A stretch of 64,000 bases of DNA from Longimicrobiales bacterium (GTDB taxonomy: Bacteria; Gemmatimonadota; Gemmatimonadetes; Longimicrobiales; RSA9), in contig DATHUY010000083.1 in NCBI GenBank assembly GCA_035461765.1, forward strand, positions 1 to 64,000. The letters are read 5' to 3'. Of the stretch, positions 25,470-34,139 are shown in pieces. The notes below the pieces were generated by a model. It was given only the letters and a program-made list of their open reading frames with translations. It did not search any database and was not told the origin of the DNA. Made by a program: the position numbers and the translations under genes. Numbering within the stretch: the first letter of the stretch is position 1; every line of letters begins with the position of its first letter.

Positions 25470-28187
25470 TCAATGGACCGCTTCAGTCTGACGATGCGCC
25501 TGCGCCAGCGCGATCACCTGCCCGATGACCGCCGGCAGTGCTGCGAGCGGCAGCACGATCAGCCAGTCACGGGGGGCGAGCGGCACCACGCCCAGGAGAC
25601 GCGCCAGGGGAGCAAGGTATACGGCCAGGAACTGTAGTGCGACCGTGAGCAGCGCGGCGCCGAGCGCCCAGCGGTTGCTGATGATCCGCCGCCAGCCCAG
25701 CGCCGGGCCGCCACCGCGTGCATTGGCCAGGTGGAACGTCTGCGCGAGCGCGAGCGTCATGAACGCGATGGTGATCCCTGTCGGCAGGTCGGTCCCGGCT
25801 CCGCGGAGCGCGATGACGAACGCAGCGAGCGTCACGCCCGTGATGAGTGCGCCGTAGAACGCGATCCTGCGGAGAAAGGCGGCCGACATGATGGCCTTCT
25901 GCGGATCGTAGGGCGGCCGGGTCATGACACCGGGCTCTCCCGGCTCCGCGGCGAGGGAGAGTGCCGGGAAGGTGTCCGTGATGAGGTTCAGCCACAGGAT
26001 CTGGAGCGGCAGAAGCGGCTGCGGCAGGCCGGTCACGCTCGCGCCCAGGATGACGAACACCTCCGCCACGTTGCAGCTGAACAGGTAGAACACGAACTTC
26101 CGGATGTTGTCGAAGATGACGCGCCCTTCTTCGACAGCGGCGCCCACGGTCTCGAAACGATCGTCCTGGAGGACCACCGAGGCCGCCTCCTTCGCGACAT
26201 CGGTCCCGCGCACCCCCATCGCGACACCGATATTCGCCTTCTTCAGTGCGGCCGCGTCGTTCACACCGTCGCCCAGCATCGCGACCACTTCGCCGCCCTG
26301 CTGGAACGCCTCGACGATGCGCAGCTTGTCTTCGGGGCTCACGCGGCTGAGAGCGGAGACATCGCGCAGCCGCTCCCTGTCGATATGGCCGAGCTCGTGA
26401 CCCTCGAGCACGGCGCCCGTTTCGCGCAGGATTCCCAGCTCACGTGCGACAGCTTCGGCCGTCAGGCGCTGGTCGCCCGTGATCATCACCGTGCGGATGC
26501 CGGCGGTGTGCAGCCGCTCGATCGTCGCCTTCACGCCTGACGCCGGTGGATCGCTCATGCCGGCAAAGCCGACGAACGTCAGGTCCTGGAGCGACTCCGC
26601 ATCGCTGCCGCCCGCAGGCCCGGTTGCAAGGGCCAGCACGCGCAGTCCGCGTGAAGCCAGCGCCTGGTTCTGCTCGAGCACGGCCTCGCGCATCCCCGTG
26701 GTCATCTCGACCACACCATCGGCCGTGAGCATTTTCGTGCTCCGCTCGATCACCCGGGCAGGCGCGCCCTTCACGTAACCGACATCGCCGTGGAACGTCG
26801 CCATCATCATCCGCTCGCTCGAGAACGGGACCACACCCGTCTCCGGCCAGCGCTCGTGCAGGTGATCGCGATCGAGCCCGGCCTTGCGTGCGGCCACCAG
26901 CAGCGCCGCTTCCGTCGGATCGCCGCGGATATGCCAGCCATCGGCGTGGTGCACGAGCGATGCGCGATTGGTCAGCGCGCCGATGCGCAGTGCGAGATGG
27001 ATCGGTGATTCCGCTGCGACCGTCACGTCAGCGCCATCCGCAGTAATGCCGCCCTCCGGGTCGTAACCCGCGCCGCTGAACTGGAATTCCGTGTCTGCCG
27101 TCCAGACCACCGTGACGGTCATCTCACCCGCGGTGAGCGTGCCCGTCTTGTCGGTGCAGACGATCGTGGCGGAGCCGAGCGCTTCGACGGCCGGAAGCCG
27201 GCGCACGAGAGCGTTGCGCCGCGCCATCCGCGCGACACCGACGGCCAGCGCAATCGTCGACACGGCCGGCAGACCTTCCGGCACGGCGGCGATCGCGAGC
27301 GCGACTCCCGTCTCGACCATGCGGCCGAAATCCTCGCCGCGCCACACGCCGACGCCCACCACGACGATGCCAACCGCGAGCGTCACCCACACGAGCCTGC
27401 GGCCGAGCGCGTCGAGTCGCTCCTCCAGCGGCGTGCGCTCTTCACGGATGCCGCCCATCAGCCCACCGATACGGCCGACCTCCGTCTGCATTCCGGTCGC
27501 CGTCACGACCGCCCGGCCGCTGCCGGCCACCACCGCAGTGGACATGTAGATCGCCGTCGTGCGCTCGGCGAGCGACGTATCCGGGGGCAGCGTCGCCTCC
27601 GCATCCTTGTCCACGGGCAGCGACTCGCCCGTGAGGGGCGCCTCGTTCGTGCGCAGCTCCGCTGCCTTGATGAGCCGCGCATCCGCCGGCACGGCCTGGC
27701 CGGCCTCGACAATGATCACGTCGCCGGGAACCAGTGACGTGGACTCGACCTCCTGGCGATCTCCGTCGCGCAGCACCGTCGCTTTCGGCACCTCCAGCCG
27801 CAGCAGCGCGGCCATCGCGCCGCGTGCGCGGAACTCCGTCACGAAGCCGATCGTCGCGTTGATGACGAGCACACCGAGTATCGCGATCGCTTCGATCGGG
27901 TCGCCGATCAGCCAGGCCACCCCCGTCGCGACGACGAGAAGCAGCACGACCACGCTGCGGAACTGGTCACCCAGGATCCGCCATGCAGAGACCGGCTTGC
28001 CGGTGCGCAGTGAGTTCGGCCCGTATTGCTCGAGTCTGCGGACCGCGTCCTGCTGTGTGAGGCCGTCAGGGTCGGAATTGAGGTTGCGGAGGAGGTCGTC
28101 CGGGGAGGTCGCGTGCCACGCGTCGGATGGAGCCGTGCCCGCTGGGTGTGCCGTCGAGCGCGCGGGTCCATCCATGCCGGAGGCCAT
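25470..28187 (-). CDS. P2-type cation ATPase, probably Ca2+-exporting
   Basis: About 905 aa with 10 membrane segments. An N-terminal cation-ATPase domain (DDLLRNLNSDPDGLTQQDAV) precedes TGES, PEGLP in TM4, DKTGT, GDP(T/P)E and GDGVNDAAAL. Residues that bind calcium in SERCA seem kept: Glu in PEGLP, Asn and Glu in CNVAEVF (TM5), Asn and Asp in NLITDTFPALSLA (TM6). That favours Ca2+ over Na+/K+ or H+. The start is uncertain between MASGMDG (used) and MDGPARS four codons later; no strong ribosome site is seen. First gene of the operon with the beta-CASP enzyme and stress protein. Confidence 0.9.
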   Translation of the reverse strand: MASGMDGPARSTAHPAGTAPSDAWHATSPDDLLRNLNSDPDGLTQQDAVRRLEQYGPNSLRTGKPVSAWRILGDQFRSVVVLLLVVATGVAWLIGDPIEAIAILGVLVINATIGFVTEFRARGAMAALLRLEVPKATVLRDGDRQEVESTSLVPGDVIIVEAGQAVPADARLIKAAELRTNEAPLTGESLPVDKDAEATLPPDTSLAERTTAIYMSTAVVAGSGRAVVTATGMQTEVGRIGGLMGGIREERTPLEERLDALGRRLVWVTLAVGIVVVGVGVWRGEDFGRMVETGVALAIAAVPEGLPAVSTIALAVGVARMARRNALVRRLPAVEALGSATIVCTDKTGTLTAGEMTVTVVWTADTEFQFSGAGYDPEGGITADGADVTVAAESPIHLALRIGALTNRASLVHHADGWHIRGDPTEAALLVAARKAGLDRDHLHERWPETGVVPFSSERMMMATFHGDVGYVKGAPARVIERSTKMLTADGVVEMTTGMREAVLEQNQALASRGLRVLALATGPAGGSDAESLQDLTFVGFAGMSDPPASGVKATIERLHTAGIRTVMITGDQRLTAEAVARELGILRETGAVLEGHELGHIDRERLRDVSALSRVSPEDKLRIVEAFQQGGEVVAMLGDGVNDAAALKKANIGVAMGVRGTDVAKEAASVVLQDDRFETVGAAVEEGRVIFDNIRKFVFYLFSCNVAEVFVILGASVTGLPQPLLPLQILWLNLITDTFPALSLAAEPGEPGVMTRPPYDPQKAIMSAAFLRRIAFYGALITGVTLAAFVIALRGAGTDLPTGITIAFMTLALAQTFHLANARGGGPALGWRRIISNRWALGAALLTVALQFLAVYLAPLARLLGVVPLAPRDWLIVLPLAALPAVIGQVIALAQAHRQTEAVH

Positions 28188-28369
28188 GCGCTGATATACG
28201 GGGGTCCGACTGCGCGAAGCAAGGCGATGCAAAGCTCGCAGCGGCCGAAGGCCCCCGTCGTCGCTATATCATTACTCGAAGCATCAGAGCACCTTACCCC
28301 CGCCGCTGACACCAGGACGCACTGTTTCCCGTAGGGATGACAGGTATATCACCGGAACAGGAGGATGCA

Positions 28370-28726
28370 TTGGGCAGACACGTAAGGATTCTCGGCTGGC
28401 TGCACATCGCACTCGGCATCTTCGATCTGCTGCTCGGCATGGCCGCGTTCGGCATCATGTCGGGCATCGGCGTCGTCTCCGGCGATCCGCATGCGTTCGG
28501 AGTCATGTCGCTGATTGGCGGCTTCGCCGGTGCTGTCATGCTCGTGATGGCGATTCCGAACCTGCTCTGCGGGCTGGGCCTGCTCCGCAACTGGGGCGGC
28601 TGGGTCATCGTGCTCGCCGTGATTCTCGGACTGATCAACGTGATGAACGTTCCGGTCGGCACGGCCATCGCCATCTACACGTTCTGGATCGCCTGGAAGC
28701 TCTACGACACCCCCACCCCCGTCTGA
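28370..28726 (+). CDS. Small four-helix membrane protein, function unknown
   Basis: About 118 residues with four hydrophobic segments (ILGWLHIALGIFDLLLGM, FGVMSLIGGFAGAVMLVM, LLCGLGLLRNWGGWVIVL, VPVGTAIAIYTFWIAW). The pattern resembles small uncharacterised inner-membrane proteins of the DoxX/DUF2127-like sort, but I do not recognise a family. A TTG start is proposed since AGGAGG lies five bases ahead; the ATG eleven codons upstream (28337) has no usable spacing. Followed by a strong bidirectional terminator. Confidence 0.72.
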   Translation: MGRHVRILGWLHIALGIFDLLLGMAAFGIMSGIGVVSGDPHAFGVMSLIGGFAGAVMLVMAIPNLLCGLGLLRNWGGWVIVLAVILGLINVMNVPVGTAIAIYTFWIAWKLYDTPTPV

Positions 28727-28758
28727 GCGTGGCAGTCACGCCTGAACGGGGATGAAAC

Positions 28759-28792
28759 ATGCGCCCGCGCAGCATCGGCTGTGCGGGCGCAT
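28759..28792. terminator. Strong bidirectional terminator between converging genes
   Basis: ATGCGCCCGCGCAGC pairs with GCTGTGCGGGCGCAT (15 bp, one G-T) around an ATCG loop. T-rich bases follow on the plus strand (TGTTGT) and on the minus strand (GTTTCAT). It lies between two converging small genes and could end both. Confidence 0.75.
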
Positions 28793-28851
28793 TGTTGTGC
28801 CTGGACCTGCCGTCGACCGGCCCGCATGGCGGGCGCCGGCGGCGGCCTGGA

Positions 28852-29118
28852 TCAGACCGCCGACTGGTCCTCGATCTTCTCACCGCGGTCGGCATGGACC
28901 CGCCACGTGTTCGTCTGCGGCCCGCCGTGGGAGCGCCGGCCCGTGACCGGCGTGATCTCGAAGAAGTCGATCGTCGGGTCATCGCTCATGCGCTCGAGGC
29001 TGCGGAGTATGCCGGCTGCCTCGATCTCCGACCCTGTGTTCGTGACGATGTCAGCCAGCAGCGCCGATGGGTCGGCGCCCGCGACCGCTTTGCGGGGCAG
29101 GGTGAACGACTGCTTCAT
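28852..29118 (-). CDS. Small protein of unknown function
   Basis: 88 residues beginning MKQSFTLPRKAVAGADPSAL, with no signal or membrane segment, a central helical stretch (EIEAAGILRSLERMSDD) and a polar C-terminus. AGAGGAG eight bases before this ATG decides the start over longer in-frame alternatives. A minus-strand TATATT box at 29174-29179 is a plausible -10 about 55 bp upstream. I do not recognise a family. It diverges from the exonuclease gene. Confidence 0.6.
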   Translation of the reverse strand: MKQSFTLPRKAVAGADPSALLADIVTNTGSEIEAAGILRSLERMSDDPTIDFFEITPVTGRRSHGGPQTNTWRVHADRGEKIEDQSAV

Positions 29119-29237
29119 GTTTTCTCCTCTGGAGCGGGAACTCACGGTGGGACCGCGTCGGGGACGCTTCCCGAATATAACGGCTCCACGCAAGATCCGC
29201 CGCATATCCTCATGAAGCGCCATCTCCCGCCTCACAT

Positions 29238-29243
29238 TATACT
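29238..29243 (+). promoter_or_regulatory. -10 element giving a near-leaderless exonuclease mRNA
   Basis: TATACT ends five bases before the exonuclease ATG, so transcription would start at or next to the start codon. No Shine-Dalgarno or good -35 is seen. Confidence 0.4.
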
Positions 29244-29248
29244 GCGCC

Positions 29249-30094
29249 ATGATCGTTCATCTCATAGACGGAACCTACGAGCTGTTCCGCCACTTCTACG
29301 GCCTGCGCCGCTTCAGCAAGGACGGCGATCCGCCGTATGGCGCGGTGCTCGGCGTGCTGCGGACCGTCCTCCAGATGGTGGAGCAGGGAGCGACGCATAT
29401 CGGCGTCGCGACCGATCACGTCATCGAGTCCTTCCGCAACGATCTGTGGGCGGACTACAAGACCGGCGCGGGCATCGAGCCCGCCCTCTTCGCGCAGTTC
29501 CACCCCCTCGAGGGGGCGCTGACCGCGATGGGGGTCGAGGTCTGGCCCATGGTCGAGCTCGAGGCCGATGACGGCCTCGCCTCCGCCGCCCACCTCGCCG
29601 AGGCCGACCCGCGCGTGCAGAAGGTCTGCATCTGGACGCCGGACAAGGACCTGGCGCAGTGCGTCCGCGGTGATCGCGTCGTGCAGATGGACCGGCGCGG
29701 CAGCAGGATCCGCGATGAGGCCGGTGTGATCGAGAAGTTCGGTGTGCCGCCGCGGCTGATCCCCGACTACCTGGCACTGGTCGGTGACGCCGCGGATGGC
29801 TATCCGGGGATCCCGGGCATCGGTGCCGTGACGGCGGCACGGCTGCTGAACGCGCACGGCGGCATCGAAGAATTCCCGGCCGGCGTGCTCGGCGACAATC
29901 GCGACATGGCCCTGCTGTTCCGCGACCTCGCCACGCTGCGGACCGGCGCGCCGCTGTTTCAACATGTCGACGAGCTGCGCTGGTCCGGACCGATGGACGA
30001 CTTCGAGGAATGGACCGCCCGCATGGGCGACGAGCGTCTGCTCGAGCGTTGCCGCAAGGCGGAAAAGCTGGCGGCGTCGCGCGACGTGTCTTAG
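29249..30094 (+). CDS. Stand-alone 5'-3' exonuclease (FEN/PolA N-terminal type)
   Basis: 281-aa PIN-like/FEN nuclease. Seen: VHLIDGTYELFRHFY (first metal Asp), the helical arch FRNDLWADYKTG, EADDGLASAA, WTPDKDLAQCV (paired Asp), and the helix-hairpin-helix LVGDAADGYPGIPGIGAVTA. These match the exonuclease half of DNA polymerase I with no polymerase part. It should remove RNA primers or flaps. The gene appears to be leaderless. It ends 12 bp before the first DUF305 gene, which has its own TAGAAT box overlapping the exonuclease stop. Confidence 0.9.
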   Translation: MIVHLIDGTYELFRHFYGLRRFSKDGDPPYGAVLGVLRTVLQMVEQGATHIGVATDHVIESFRNDLWADYKTGAGIEPALFAQFHPLEGALTAMGVEVWPMVELEADDGLASAAHLAEADPRVQKVCIWTPDKDLAQCVRGDRVVQMDRRGSRIRDEAGVIEKFGVPPRLIPDYLALVGDAADGYPGIPGIGAVTAARLLNAHGGIEEFPAGVLGDNRDMALLFRDLATLRTGAPLFQHVDELRWSGPMDDFEEWTARMGDERLLERCRKAEKLAASRDVS

Positions 30095-30106
30095 AATGCC
30101 TGATCC

Positions 30107-30745
30107 ATGAAAACGACAATCATTTCCGCGGCGGCTCTCGCGGGCCTGCTCGCCACGACCGCATGCAGCAGCGCCGTGGCACGCACGGACGCGCGGTCGA
30201 TCGACCTGTCCCCCGCCCCGACCCTGCCGCACACTGCCGCCGACGTACACTTCATGTCCGGCATGATCCCACATCACGCGCAGGCCGTGGTGATCGCGGG
30301 CTGGGCCGCCGAGCGCAGCGAGCGCTCCGATGTCAGGATCCTCGCCGAACGCATCATTGTCGGGCAGCGCGATGAGATCGCGCTCATGCAGCGATGGCTG
30401 CGCGATCGCAGCGAGCCTGTACCCGCTGCGGACGCGACGCATCTGCGCATGACGATGAATGGCATGGAGCACGACATGATCATGCCCGGGATGCTGACCG
30501 GGGAGGAGCTGGCGCAGCTGGATCGCGCCCGCAGCACGGAGTTCGACCGCCTCTTCCTCATCTTCATGATCCGGCATCACGAAGGCGCCATCACCATGGT
30601 CGATCAGCTGTTCGGCTCCGCCGGCGCGGCGCAGGACGAGATAGTGTTCCGCTTCGCTTCCGATGTCTATGCAGACCAGACAACCGAAATCGATCGTATG
30701 CTCACGATGCTCGACAGCCTGACCGTCGAGGGGGGCAGACGCTGA
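30107..30745 (+). CDS. DUF305 lipoprotein, cassette A
   Basis: 212-aa exported protein, lipobox LLATTAC (C20). DUF305 is a ferritin-like helical bundle with repeated His/Met motifs: FMSGMIPHHAQAV, MEHDMIMPGML and FMIRHHEGAI are all seen. Related CopM and similar proteins bind copper or silver, so a metal-binding periplasmic role is likely (family knowledge plus inference). It is followed 44 bp later by an LVIVD lipoprotein; the pair is duplicated at 36.5-39.3 kb. A TAGAAT box at 30092-30097 would give a very short leader. Confidence 0.9.
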   Translation: MKTTIISAAALAGLLATTACSSAVARTDARSIDLSPAPTLPHTAADVHFMSGMIPHHAQAVVIAGWAAERSERSDVRILAERIIVGQRDEIALMQRWLRDRSEPVPAADATHLRMTMNGMEHDMIMPGMLTGEELAQLDRARSTEFDRLFLIFMIRHHEGAITMVDQLFGSAGAAQDEIVFRFASDVYADQTTEIDRMLTMLDSLTVEGGRR

Positions 30746-30789
30746 CCCGATTCGTTCGTTCCTGCTGTGCCACTCCAACGGAGCTCCAC

Positions 30790-32610
30790 ATGACAAAGCA
30801 ATCGCTGTCCGACCGGCCGGTCCGGTCGACGACGGTCCTGTTCGCGTTGCTCGCGACCGGACTGCTGTCGCTCTCGGCTTGCGCCTCGGCCCCCGCCTCG
30901 AGCGTCTCGATGACACCCGACATGTCGACATCGCCACCGAGCCCGGACCCGCGCATCGGTCTCGGCGCCGGTCACCTCGATGCGGAGCAGGCGGCGTGGA
31001 ACATGACGCTGCTCTCGAACACGCCGCCCGCCGAGGGCTTCGTCGGTGTCACGAACTCCGACCTCGCATTCAGCGGCAATTACGTCTATCAGGGCAACTA
31101 CAACGGCTACCAGGTGTGGGACGTCAGCAATCCGCGCCGGCCGACACTCACCACGTCATACCTCTGCCCGGCCTCGCAGAGTGACGTGTCGGTGTATCGC
31201 AACCTGCTGTTCGTGTCCGGCGAGGGGCAGTCGGGTCGGACGGATTGCGGCACGCAGGGCGTCGCCGACTCCGTGAGCGCGATCCGGCTCCGCGGCATCC
31301 GCATCTTCGATGTTACGGACGTGATGAACCCGAAATACGTCGCGAACGTCCAGACATGCCGCGGCTCGCATACGCACACCGTGGCATCAGACCCGCGCGA
31401 CCCCGACCACGTCTACATCTACGTGTCAGGCTCGTCGCGCGTGCGTTCTCCGAACGAGCTGCCCGGCTGCTCGGCGCTGGCACCGGACGAGGATCCGAAT
31501 TCGGCGCTGTTCCGCATCGAGGTGATCCGCGTGCCGCTGAACGCACCGCAGCAGGCCGTAATCGTCAGCTCACCGCGCATCTTCGACGATCTCGCCGCAC
31601 CGCCGCGGCGCGGTCAGCCCGCTTCGGCGAATCCGGGCGGAAATCGCGTCAATGCGGCCGCGGCCGAACGTCGGCGGACCGGGCCGAACCAGTGCCACGA
31701 CATCACGACCTATCCCGCAGTCGGTCTGGCCGGCGGCGCGTGCGGCGGCTACGGCCTGCTCCTCGACATCAGCGATGTCGCCAACCCGCGCCGCATCGAT
31801 GCCGCCGCCGACTCCAACATGTCCTTCTGGCATTCCGCGACATTCAGCAATGACGGGGACAAGGTCCTGTTCTCCGATGAGTGGGGCGGCGGCCGCGGTG
31901 CGCGGTGCCGCGCGACGGACGACATGAAGTGGGGCGCGAATGCGCTGTTCACGATCGAGAACCGCCGCATGAACTTCAAGTCGTACTACAAGATGCCCGC
32001 GGCTCAGACCGAATGGGAAAACTGCGTGGCGCATAATGGCTCGCTGATCCCGATTCCCGACCGCGAAGTCATGGTGCAGGCGTGGTATCAGGGCGGGATC
32101 TCCGTGTTCGACTGGACGGACGTGAACAACCCGAAGGAGATCGCGTTCTTCGACCGCGGCCCGCTCGAGGACGGTGAGCTGACCAGCGCCGGCTCATGGT
32201 CCGTGTACTGGTACAACGGCCAGATCATCAGCTCCGAGATCGCGCGCGGCCTCGACGTGCTGGCGCTGATGCCCAGCGCATTCATCTCGCAGAACGAGAT
32301 CGATGCCGCCAACACGGTCCGCTTCGAGTTCATGAACGCGCAGGAGCAGCAGAGGTTCGTGTGGCCGCCGAGCTTCCCGCTCGCGAAGGCATACCTCGAC
32401 CAGCTCGAGCGCGGTAACGGCTTCGATGCGGATGCGATCGCTGCCGCGCGCGCGGAGCTGGCCACTGCAGAGCGCGCTTCGGGGCAGGAGCGGCGCAGCG
32501 CACTGACACGACTGGCGACGCGCCTGACGGCCGACGCCGCGGGCGCGCGTGACGCCGCGAAGGTGAAGAAGCTGGCCACCGCGGTAGCGGAGCTCGCCGC
32601 GGCCAACTGA
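30790..32610 (+). CDS. LVIVD-repeat beta-propeller lipoprotein, cassette A
   Basis: 606 aa, lipobox LSLSAC (C31). The body is built of LVIVD-type blades (YQVWDVSNPRRPTL, IRIFDVTDVMNPKYV, LLLDISDVANPRRID, ISVFDWTDVNNPKEI). Cys/His motifs shared with its paralogue include TCRGSHTHT, QCHDIT, FWHSATF and NCVAHNGS; they may bind metal or form disulfides. An Ala-rich helical tail (~500-606) ends the protein. Function is unknown; pairing with DUF305 suggests joint metal handling at the outer membrane. GGAG eight bases upstream supports the start. A terminator follows. Confidence 0.87.
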   Translation: MTKQSLSDRPVRSTTVLFALLATGLLSLSACASAPASSVSMTPDMSTSPPSPDPRIGLGAGHLDAEQAAWNMTLLSNTPPAEGFVGVTNSDLAFSGNYVYQGNYNGYQVWDVSNPRRPTLTTSYLCPASQSDVSVYRNLLFVSGEGQSGRTDCGTQGVADSVSAIRLRGIRIFDVTDVMNPKYVANVQTCRGSHTHTVASDPRDPDHVYIYVSGSSRVRSPNELPGCSALAPDEDPNSALFRIEVIRVPLNAPQQAVIVSSPRIFDDLAAPPRRGQPASANPGGNRVNAAAAERRRTGPNQCHDITTYPAVGLAGGACGGYGLLLDISDVANPRRIDAAADSNMSFWHSATFSNDGDKVLFSDEWGGGRGARCRATDDMKWGANALFTIENRRMNFKSYYKMPAAQTEWENCVAHNGSLIPIPDREVMVQAWYQGGISVFDWTDVNNPKEIAFFDRGPLEDGELTSAGSWSVYWYNGQIISSEIARGLDVLALMPSAFISQNEIDAANTVRFEFMNAQEQQRFVWPPSFPLAKAYLDQLERGNGFDADAIAAARAELATAERASGQERRSALTRLATRLTADAAGARDAAKVKKLATAVAELAAAN

Positions 32611-32634
32611 TCCGCTCAGGGGAACGGCACCACA

Positions 32635-32678
32635 TGAACGCACCGTGGGACGACATGCCTGCGGTGCGTTCATTCTTT
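32635..32678 (+). terminator. Intrinsic terminator after LVIVD cassette A
   Basis: TGAACGCACCG pairs perfectly with CGGTGCGTTCA (11 bp) and is followed by TTCTTT. It lies 25 bp past the LVIVD stop. Confidence 0.85.
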
Positions 32679-32702
32679 CCGGCGACGGGTCGAGTGTGAG
32701 TC

Positions 32703-33581
32703 ATGTTCCGTAGACACAGCCTCACCATCGCGCTCATCGTCGTGGCAGGAGCACTTGCCTGGCTGCTCACGACACAGCGCACACGCACCGTCTTCGAGAC
32801 GCACTCGGAGTTCGGCAGGGTGCGCGTCACGGAACGCAGCGACGGCCTCCGCTCGCTCATCACGGGGGACGGCCGCGCGCGGCAGAGCGCCATCTATCCC
32901 GGCCGGCCGATGCACCTGGAGCTGGCTTACTCGCGGGTCGGCATGGCGGGCCTCGCACTCGTACCGCCCGATGCGCGCATTCTCTTCGTCGGTCTGGGCG
33001 GCGGTGCGATGCCGATGTACACGCGTCAGGTGATGCCGGACGCACACATCGATGTGGTTGAGATCGATCCCGTCATCGTGGAGGTCGCGCAGCGCTGGTT
33101 CGGCTTCAGACCCGACGCGCAGATGGTCGTGCACACCGGGGACGGGCGTGCATTCATCGAGAATGCTCCGCCTGCGACGTATGATCTCATCGTTCTCGAT
33201 GCGTTCTCGGATGACGAGGTGCCTTATTCGCTTACGACGCGCGAGTTCCTCCAGGCGGTCCGTGCGGCGCTGACCCCGGAGGGAGTGGTGGTAAGCAATC
33301 TATGGACGGGATCTCCGGCGTATCAGGCGATGCTCACGACGTACGACACCGTGTTCGACGAGGTGCATCTCCTGCGCGTGCCACGCCGTGCACAGCACAT
33401 TCTCGTCGCGGGGACCGGAGCACGGCCTCTGGACGCGGCGACCATGGCGAATGCCGCGCGGACGTTCGCAGCCCGCGTCGAGACCGGCTTCGATCTACCG
33501 CGGCTGGTGGAGGAGGGCTATGAGCCGGTGCCTCCCACGGATGCGCCGGTGCTGGAGGATCGCAGTACCGGGAGCCCCTGA
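32703..33581 (+). CDS. Membrane-anchored spermidine-synthase-like methyltransferase-fold protein
   Basis: 292 aa. One N-terminal membrane segment (LTIALIVVAGALAWLL), then a Rossmann aminopropyltransferase/methyltransferase fold: LFVGLGGGAMPMYTR (cofactor loop), DVVEIDPVIVEVA (ribose-binding Glu), TGDGRAFI and LIVLDAFSDDEVPY, where the Asp of spermidine synthase would be. The anchor is unusual for a polyamine enzyme and no SAM decarboxylase is near, so true spermidine synthesis is doubtful. Shine-Dalgarno is weak. It sits between the two DUF305-LVIVD cassettes. Confidence 0.8.
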   Translation: MFRRHSLTIALIVVAGALAWLLTTQRTRTVFETHSEFGRVRVTERSDGLRSLITGDGRARQSAIYPGRPMHLELAYSRVGMAGLALVPPDARILFVGLGGGAMPMYTRQVMPDAHIDVVEIDPVIVEVAQRWFGFRPDAQMVVHTGDGRAFIENAPPATYDLIVLDAFSDDEVPYSLTTREFLQAVRAALTPEGVVVSNLWTGSPAYQAMLTTYDTVFDEVHLLRVPRRAQHILVAGTGARPLDAATMANAARTFAARVETGFDLPRLVEEGYEPVPPTDAPVLEDRSTGSP

Positions 33582-33644
33582 TGGCGCGCAGCCTGCAGCG
33601 CGTGAAGTGACGCCGTGCCACCACCTCTTCGATGGAAGATCATC

Positions 33645-34115
33645 ATGGCACTTCAACTCACGTCGCCCGCCTTCGCGCACAACGCCGTCATACCGCGTGA
33701 GCACACCTGCGATGGCGCCGACACATCACCGCCGCTGGCATGGACGGGTGTGCCGGAGGACGCGCGCAGCCTGGCACTCATCGTGGATGATCCCGACGCA
33801 CCGGACCCGGCCGCGCCGAAGCGTACGTACGTGCACTGGGTCCTGTACGACATCCCCACCTCGGTCATGTCACTCGACGCGGGATCGGCGCCGCCGGACG
33901 GCGCGCGCGACGGCATCAACGACTGGAATCGGACCGGGTACGGCGGACCGTGCCCGCCGATCGGCCGGCACAGGTACTTCTTCAAGCTCTACGCGCTGGA
34001 CACCGCGCTCGGCGACCTGGAGCAGCCTGCGAAGGCAGCGCTGGAGCGGGCAATGGACGGGCATATCGTAGCCCGCGCGGAATTGGTCGGGACCTACGAG
34101 AAGTCGACCGGCTGA
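33645..34115 (+). CDS. PEBP/YbhB family (Raf-kinase-inhibitor-like) protein
   Basis: 156-residue cytosolic protein. Family motifs: DGADTSPPLAWTGVPE, DDPDAPDP, VHWVLYDIP, GGPCPP and GRHRYFFKLYALD, the ligand-pocket residues of the phosphatidylethanolamine-binding family. Bacterial members (YbhB, YbcL) have no firmly established role. The start MALQLTSP follows a GGAAG; upstream in-frame codons are not family-like. Confidence 0.93.
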   Translation: MALQLTSPAFAHNAVIPREHTCDGADTSPPLAWTGVPEDARSLALIVDDPDAPDPAAPKRTYVHWVLYDIPTSVMSLDAGSAPPDGARDGINDWNRTGYGGPCPPIGRHRYFFKLYALDTALGDLEQPAKAALERAMDGHIVARAELVGTYEKSTG

Positions 34116-34139
34116 CATACAGGCCCCGCTTTCGACGCA

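Noticed and set aside
28337-28369. ATG at 28337 as the start of the small membrane protein
   Set aside because: Its purine stretch directly abuts the ATG, whereas the TTG at 28370 has AGGAGG at good spacing and begins just before the first membrane helix.
29237-30937. A 566-codon minus-strand open frame opposite the exonuclease and DUF305 genes
   Set aside because: Compositionally odd (His/Arg-rich) and covers three plus-strand features with clear family motifs; an antisense shadow.
32703-33581. Calling this gene speE (spermidine synthase)
   Set aside because: It has a membrane anchor, and no polyamine gene lies near. Many such proteins are distant relatives with other substrates.
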